Below, piece after piece: positions 5,364-8,293 of a stretch of 8,293 bases of DNA (position 1 is the first letter of the stretch; each line of letters opens with the position of its first letter). Location of the stretch: contig JBPCVZ010000449.1 in the NCBI GenBank assembly GCA_051010015.1, forward strand, positions 1 through 8,293, given 5' to 3'. Both the position numbers and the translations under genes were made by a program. This DNA is from CAJQQK01 sp051010015. Lineage in GTDB: Bacteria > Pseudomonadota > Alphaproteobacteria > Rhizobiales > Hyphomicrobiaceae. The notes below the pieces were generated by a model. The model made no database searches and was not told the DNA's origin. It saw only the letters and a program-made list of their open reading frames with translations.

Positions 5364-7400
5364 ATGCGGGTCTTACTGAGTGTGTTGCTGGCGGTGATCG
5401 TGACGTCATCCGGCGCGGTGCCGGTGATGGCGGAAGGCGGGTTGCGCGCGAAGTGGCGTGAGTTGTTCGGCCCGGGCAAGAGCGCGACGCCACCCAAGCA
5501 GGCGTCGCCGGGGCGTCAACCGGGGGCGGGTAACGATGCGCGCCCGAGCCTCGCTGACCAGGCGGGCAGCGGCGGTGATCCGCGCATCGCGTGGGAGGTC
5601 GTCAATCCGTTCCGGTTCTTCAATGATGCGCGCGACACTGAGCGCCATGCGCGCGCTTACGCCTGGCTGACGGACGCCGAAAAACGCGATCCCGTGCTCA
5701 ACATCGAGCGCAAGCTGGCGAAAAGATATCCTGAAGGCTGGGCTGCCAACATGCGCGGCGCGACGTGCTGGGATCGGCAACGCAACCGGCATCGCTGTCC
5801 CGACGGCGGCAACTACATTCATCCCAAATCACATACGGTGAAGGCGGCGGTGCTCGGCGACGTTGACCTCGGCGACGCGCAGTGCGCGTGGCAGATCACA
5901 ACATTGAAGCGCAGTCATCGCCGGCGCCGGACGGCGCGCGCCAAGGTGCAGCGTGTCAGCGAGCCTTGCAATACGGAGGTTACGTTCCAGGTGCCGTATC
6001 CGAGCGGTGCCAACGTCACGGTTCGTGCGCGCGGGCGCACGATTGCGCGCCAGATCATCAAGGTGCGCGATGTCTTCATTGTCGGCATGGGCGACAGTTT
6101 CGGCTCCGGCGAGGGCAATCCCGATCAACCCGTGAGGTTTTCCGAAAAACGCACCGCCGACTACGGATCGATCGGCAAGCGCGTGGTGCTGACCGGCTTC
6201 CCGGCGCGGGCCGGCAACTGGCGCAAGATCGGCGACAAGCGGTTCGAGCGCAATGGCGCGCGGTGGCTCGACCAGGCCTGTCACCGCTCGCTCTATTCGC
6301 ACCAGCTGCGCGCCGCCCTGCAACTGGCGATCGAGGATCCGCACCGCGCCGTCACGTTTGCCGGCGTGGCGTGTTCCGGCGCCGAGGTCACGGCAGGCTT
6401 GTTCCTGCGCTACAAGGGCAACGAGTGGGTGCCGAATCCGCCCGACCTGTCGCAGATCTCGGCGGTCGCGCAGGCGCAGTGCGGCACGCGGCGGGCACCG
6501 ACACGCGAATACCACGAGGCCTACCACATGCGCGGCAAGGTCGAAGCGCTGCGCGGCGGGCTGGTGCTGCGCAAGTGCCCGAGTCGGCACGCCCGGCGGA
6601 TCGATCTCGTCTTTCTGTCGATTGGCGGCAACGACATCGGCTTTGCGCGCCTGGTGGCAAACGCGGTGCTGCGCGACAAGACGCTGCTGCGCCGCCTCGG
6701 TGGCTGGTTCGGACAGGTCTATCGGCCGCGCGACGTCGGCGTGCCGATGAGCGAGCTCACCCATCGCTACCGGGCACTCGACCGCGCGCTGCACAATATC
6801 CTGCACATGCCGTGGAACGGGCGCCAGGGCGTGGTCATCACCGCCTATCCCGGCATGGCGCTGCTCCGGGACGGGCGTACGGTGTGCCCTGATGGCCGCC
6901 TCGGCATGGATATCCTGCCGCAATACAGCCTCAGTGCCCGGCGCGCGCTGGATGGCGAGAAGGTCGGCGACAAGCTCTACCGGCTGATCCGCACGGCCGC
7001 TGACAAGCGTGGCTGGCGGGTCGCCGCGAGCCACCGCGCGCGGTTCCTGGGACGCGGCATCTGTGCCGGCGCATCGGGCCTGACGGCGGCCGACGAACTG
7101 CGCCTGCCGCGCAAGGTCAACGGCTACTGGGAGCCCTACAATCCGGCCAATTTCGAGCCCTATGCCGAGCGCCAGCGCTGGTTCCGCACGCCCAACGACG
7201 CGTTCATGACGGCGCATTTCCATGTCCGCGGCAAGGTCCTGAGCAAGCTGCTCGGCACGCGCCAGCTGCAGTGGACGCAGTTGCTGCTGGCCTCGACCTA
7301 TTCCGGTGCGTTCCATCCGACGGCGGCGGGCCAGGCGGCGATGGCCGATGCCGTGGTGCGCGAGGCGCGGGTGCTGCTCGGGGACGCGCGCGGTGGTTAG
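5364..7400 (+). CDS. Large exported SGNH/GDSL-family hydrolase
   Basis: This 678-residue protein is predicted to be exported and to hydrolyse ester-type bonds; its substrate is unknown. A signal peptide spans about residues 1-23 (cleavage after VMA), followed by a disordered linker rich in Gly, Pro and Ala to about 73. Residues 74-235 form an N-terminal region I do not recognise, with Cys135, Cys145, Cys174 and Cys202 and a basic patch at 182-197. The SGNH domain follows: GMGDSFGSGEGN (241-252) with nucleophile Ser245, AGVACSGAEV (333-342), SIGGNDIGF (419-427) with oxyanion Asn423, and FHPTAAGQ (650-657) with catalytic His651. The residue three before the histidine, usually Asp, is Gly648. 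The mature chain has ten cysteines, suggesting disulfides in the periplasm. The gene starts 41 bp after the synthase-like gene and probably ends its operon. Family is secure; acyl-esterase, lipase or glycan deacetylase activity cannot be separated. Confidence 0.85.
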   Translation: MRVLLSVLLAVIVTSSGAVPVMAEGGLRAKWRELFGPGKSATPPKQASPGRQPGAGNDARPSLADQAGSGGDPRIAWEVVNPFRFFNDARDTERHARAYAWLTDAEKRDPVLNIERKLAKRYPEGWAANMRGATCWDRQRNRHRCPDGGNYIHPKSHTVKAAVLGDVDLGDAQCAWQITTLKRSHRRRRTARAKVQRVSEPCNTEVTFQVPYPSGANVTVRARGRTIARQIIKVRDVFIVGMGDSFGSGEGNPDQPVRFSEKRTADYGSIGKRVVLTGFPARAGNWRKIGDKRFERNGARWLDQACHRSLYSHQLRAALQLAIEDPHRAVTFAGVACSGAEVTAGLFLRYKGNEWVPNPPDLSQISAVAQAQCGTRRAPTREYHEAYHMRGKVEALRGGLVLRKCPSRHARRIDLVFLSIGGNDIGFARLVANAVLRDKTLLRRLGGWFGQVYRPRDVGVPMSELTHRYRALDRALHNILHMPWNGRQGVVITAYPGMALLRDGRTVCPDGRLGMDILPQYSLSARRALDGEKVGDKLYRLIRTAADKRGWRVAASHRARFLGRGICAGASGLTAADELRLPRKVNGYWEPYNPANFEPYAERQRWFRTPNDAFMTAHFHVRGKVLSKLLGTRQLQWTQLLLASTYSGAFHPTAAGQAAMADAVVREARVLLGDARGG

Positions 7401-7503
7401 AGCAAATTAATACAAAAGAGCAAGCGTGTTGCATGAAATGCTCCCCCTTTAGTATTCTTTTGGCTCACCGCTATTTTCTCGCTTCGCTCGGGGCTTCCGC
7501 CAT

Positions 7504-7529
7504 GCACGCGTTAGCGTGCGTTGCACGCT
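7504..7529. repeat. Two mutually exclusive hairpins sharing one arm
   Basis: GCACGC (7504-7509), GCGTGC (7514-7519) and GCACGC (7523-7528) lie in a row. The middle arm can pair with the left one through a GTTA loop (six pairs), or with the right one through a GTT loop, extended by A7513-T7529 to seven pairs. Only one can form at a time. No T-run follows in the plus direction, so a simple intrinsic terminator is unlikely. Confidence 0.55.
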
Positions 7530-7554
7530 GGGGGCGGCGCCCACTGTGCGATTT

Positions 7555-7569
7555 GCGTGCTTCGCACGC
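7555..7569. repeat. Short perfect hairpin GCGTGC-TTC-GCACGC
   Basis: A six-pair stem (7555-7560 with 7564-7569) closes a TTC triloop. The stem reuses the hexamer found in the paired hairpins about 30 bases to the left, giving a stacked repeat structure in the gap. It has no T-run in either direction. It might stabilise the 3' end of the upstream transcript or be a REP-like remnant. Confidence 0.5.
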
Positions 7570-7664
7570 GGCGCCGGGCCATGGTCGCGGCCTTGATGCT
7601 GAATCCGATTGGATGCGACAGGCTCTAACTGGTCAATGGCCGAGCAACGCTATTGGATGACTTG

Positions 7665-7700
7665 AAAACAAAAACGGCGCGCTCCGGGGGGAGCGCGCCG
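7665..7700 (-). terminator. Rho-independent terminator of the solute-binding protein gene
   Basis: An 11-bp perfect stem, CGGCGCGCTCC (7675-7685) with GGAGCGCGCCG (7690-7700), closes a four-base loop. Read on the minus strand it is followed by TTTTTGTTTT (7674-7665). It begins 25 bases after the stop of the leftward gene at 7726. On the plus strand the stem has no T-run, so it should act in one direction only. Confidence 0.93.
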
Positions 7701-7725
7701 CGGTTGGTGTCAGCCGTGAAGCGGA

Positions 7726-8293
7726 CTACTTGTCGAGCCAGACTTGGTCGAGGTGCTGGTTCAGGTAGTGGCTTGGCGAGGTCTTCCAACCCTTGACGTA
7801 AGAGCGGTAAACCGAGATGCGGCGCCACCACAGCGTCGTCATCATGTGTGCCTGCTTGGAGATGACGTGCGTTTCCAAATCACGCATCAGCTTGCGCTGC
7901 TCGTCACCACTGGCCGCTGCCATCTTCTTGTATAGCGCTTCGAGCGCGGCGTCGCCGCCTTTGTAGTTGGCGTAGTTCGAGCCGGCCGAACCGAGCCACT
8001 TGGTAACGTCCGTGACCGGGCTCACAACGCTCTGGCAGTTGGAGTCCGTCGAAACATCATATTTCTTCGACTTGCGCAGGCGGTCATACCAGACCGAAGT
8101 TGTCACAACGTCCTGTTTGACCTTGACGCCGATCTTGCGCCACTGGTCGATCGCCCAGGTGCCGACAAGCTTGTACGGCTGGTCAACGCCGCGGTTGGTC
8201 AGTGTGAACTTTAGGTTCTCGTGGCCTGCCTCCTTGAGCAGCCGCTTGGCAAGCACGCGCGACTTCTTGATGTCCGGCCAGTAGCCTTCTAGC
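7726..8293 (-). CDS. ABC transporter solute-binding protein (SBP_bac_5 family), C-terminal part
   Basis: This leftward gene is cut by the right edge; the window holds its last 188 complete codons and a TAG stop at 7726-7728. The product is the C-terminal part of a family-5 extracellular solute-binding protein, the periplasmic receptor of peptide/nickel-type (Dpp/Opp-like) ABC importers. Typical features are AKRLLKEAGHENLKFTL near the left of the visible part, WAIDQWRKIGVKVKQD, a segment of short helices ending in RKLMRDLETHVISKQAH, and a terminal SHYLNQHLDQVWLDK. The reading frame is open to the window edge, so the GTG at 8254-8256 is an internal Val and not a start. Full members are about 500-600 residues. 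It has its own strong terminator and faces the SGNH gene tail-to-tail. The ligand cannot be told from this part. Confidence 0.9.
   Translation of the reverse strand, partial: LEGYWPDIKKSRVLAKRLLKEAGHENLKFTLTNRGVDQPYKLVGTWAIDQWRKIGVKVKQDVVTTSVWYDRLRKSKKYDVSTDSNCQSVVSPVTDVTKWLGSAGSNYANYKGGDAALEALYKKMAAASGDEQRKLMRDLETHVISKQAHMMTTLWWRRISVYRSYVKGWKTSPSHYLNQHLDQVWLDK

Larger units (their letters stand above)
7396..7629. repeat. Hairpin-rich intergenic element framed by an 8-bp inverted repeat
   Basis: GTTAGAGC at 7396-7403 is exactly inverted as GCTCTAAC at 7622-7629, enclosing 218 bases. The left arm includes the TAG stop of the hydrolase gene. Inside lie an AT-rich stretch (7401-7480), then GC-rich dyads: five copies of GCACGC or its complement, GGGC-GGC-GCCC at 7532-7542, and AATC-C-GATT at 7602-7610. 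From memory, Hyphomicrobiales intergenic repeats often have ends resembling TTAGAGC, so this may be a diverged member of such a family. No convincing protein is encoded here, although a 129-codon frame crosses it. Copy number in the genome is unknown. Confidence 0.45.

Noticed and set aside
4351..5493. A 380-codon minus-strand frame over the synthase-like gene
   Set aside because: It spans three plus-strand genes with good ribosome sites, and its sequence is Arg/Pro/His-rich without recognisable domains.
5829..7316. A 495-codon minus-strand frame across the hydrolase gene
   Set aside because: The plus strand carries all SGNH blocks and a signal peptide; the opposite frame has no motif and shows the bias of a shadow frame.
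7271..7660. A 129-codon plus-strand frame over the hydrolase end and the hairpin element
   Set aside because: It begins inside the hydrolase C-terminus in another frame, has no clear ribosome site and passes through the hairpin repeats.
7401..7664. tRNA, small CRISPR array or intact insertion sequence
   Set aside because: The hairpins do not form a cloverleaf, the repeats are six bases with no regular spacers, and no transposase is encoded.
8000..8284. A plus-strand frame over the right end
   Set aside because: It is antisense to the solute-binding protein gene, which has clear SBP_bac_5 features and its own terminator.

Overview
The window is GC-rich chromosomal DNA from an alphaproteobacterium, most likely of the order Hyphomicrobiales (Rhizobiales). 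This rests on gene order and protein type: a DUF815-type ATPase diverging from yajC-secD-secF, then an Mth938-like/DUF498 gene and a squalene/phytoene-synthase-like gene. I recognise this arrangement from that group but could not search a database. The genus cannot be named.

Layout. Positions 1-607 (minus strand) hold the first 202 residues of a DUF815 P-loop ATPase whose C-terminus lies off the left edge. Positions 608-907 form a divergent promoter region with one credible sigma-70-type promoter for each direction. From 908 to 7400 every gene is on the plus strand with short gaps, as in an operon: yajC (908-1240), secD (1384-3027), secF (3110-4063), an NDUFAF3-type Mth938-like gene (4083-4466), an NDUFAF6-type squalene/phytoene-synthase-fold gene (4513-5322) and a large exported SGNH/GDSL hydrolase (5364-7400). 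Positions 7401-7664 carry no convincing gene. They hold stacked short hairpins framed by an 8-bp inverted repeat whose left arm contains the stop codon of the hydrolase. A strong rho-independent terminator (7665-7700, minus strand) follows the 3' end of a leftward SBP_bac_5 ABC-transporter solute-binding protein gene (7726-8293), whose N-terminal part lies beyond the right edge.

How the genes fit together. YajC, SecD and SecF form the accessory membrane complex of the Sec translocon, which uses the proton gradient to help pull proteins across the inner membrane. The next two genes are bacterial relatives of two human mitochondrial complex I assembly factors, NDUFAF3 and NDUFAF6, and sit directly beside each other. 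This suggests a shared membrane-protein biogenesis task. The hydrolase has a signal peptide and ten cysteines in the mature chain, so it is a probable Sec substrate acting in the periplasm or outside the cell; its substrate is unknown.

The points most worth a second look are the NDUFAF3/NDUFAF6 pair beside secDF, the synthase-fold protein that lacks both aspartate-rich catalytic motifs, the SGNH hydrolase with an unrecognised cysteine- and arginine-containing N-terminal region and no Asp in the usual DxxH position, and the hairpin-rich element after it. I found no CRISPR array, tRNA, rRNA or intact mobile element.
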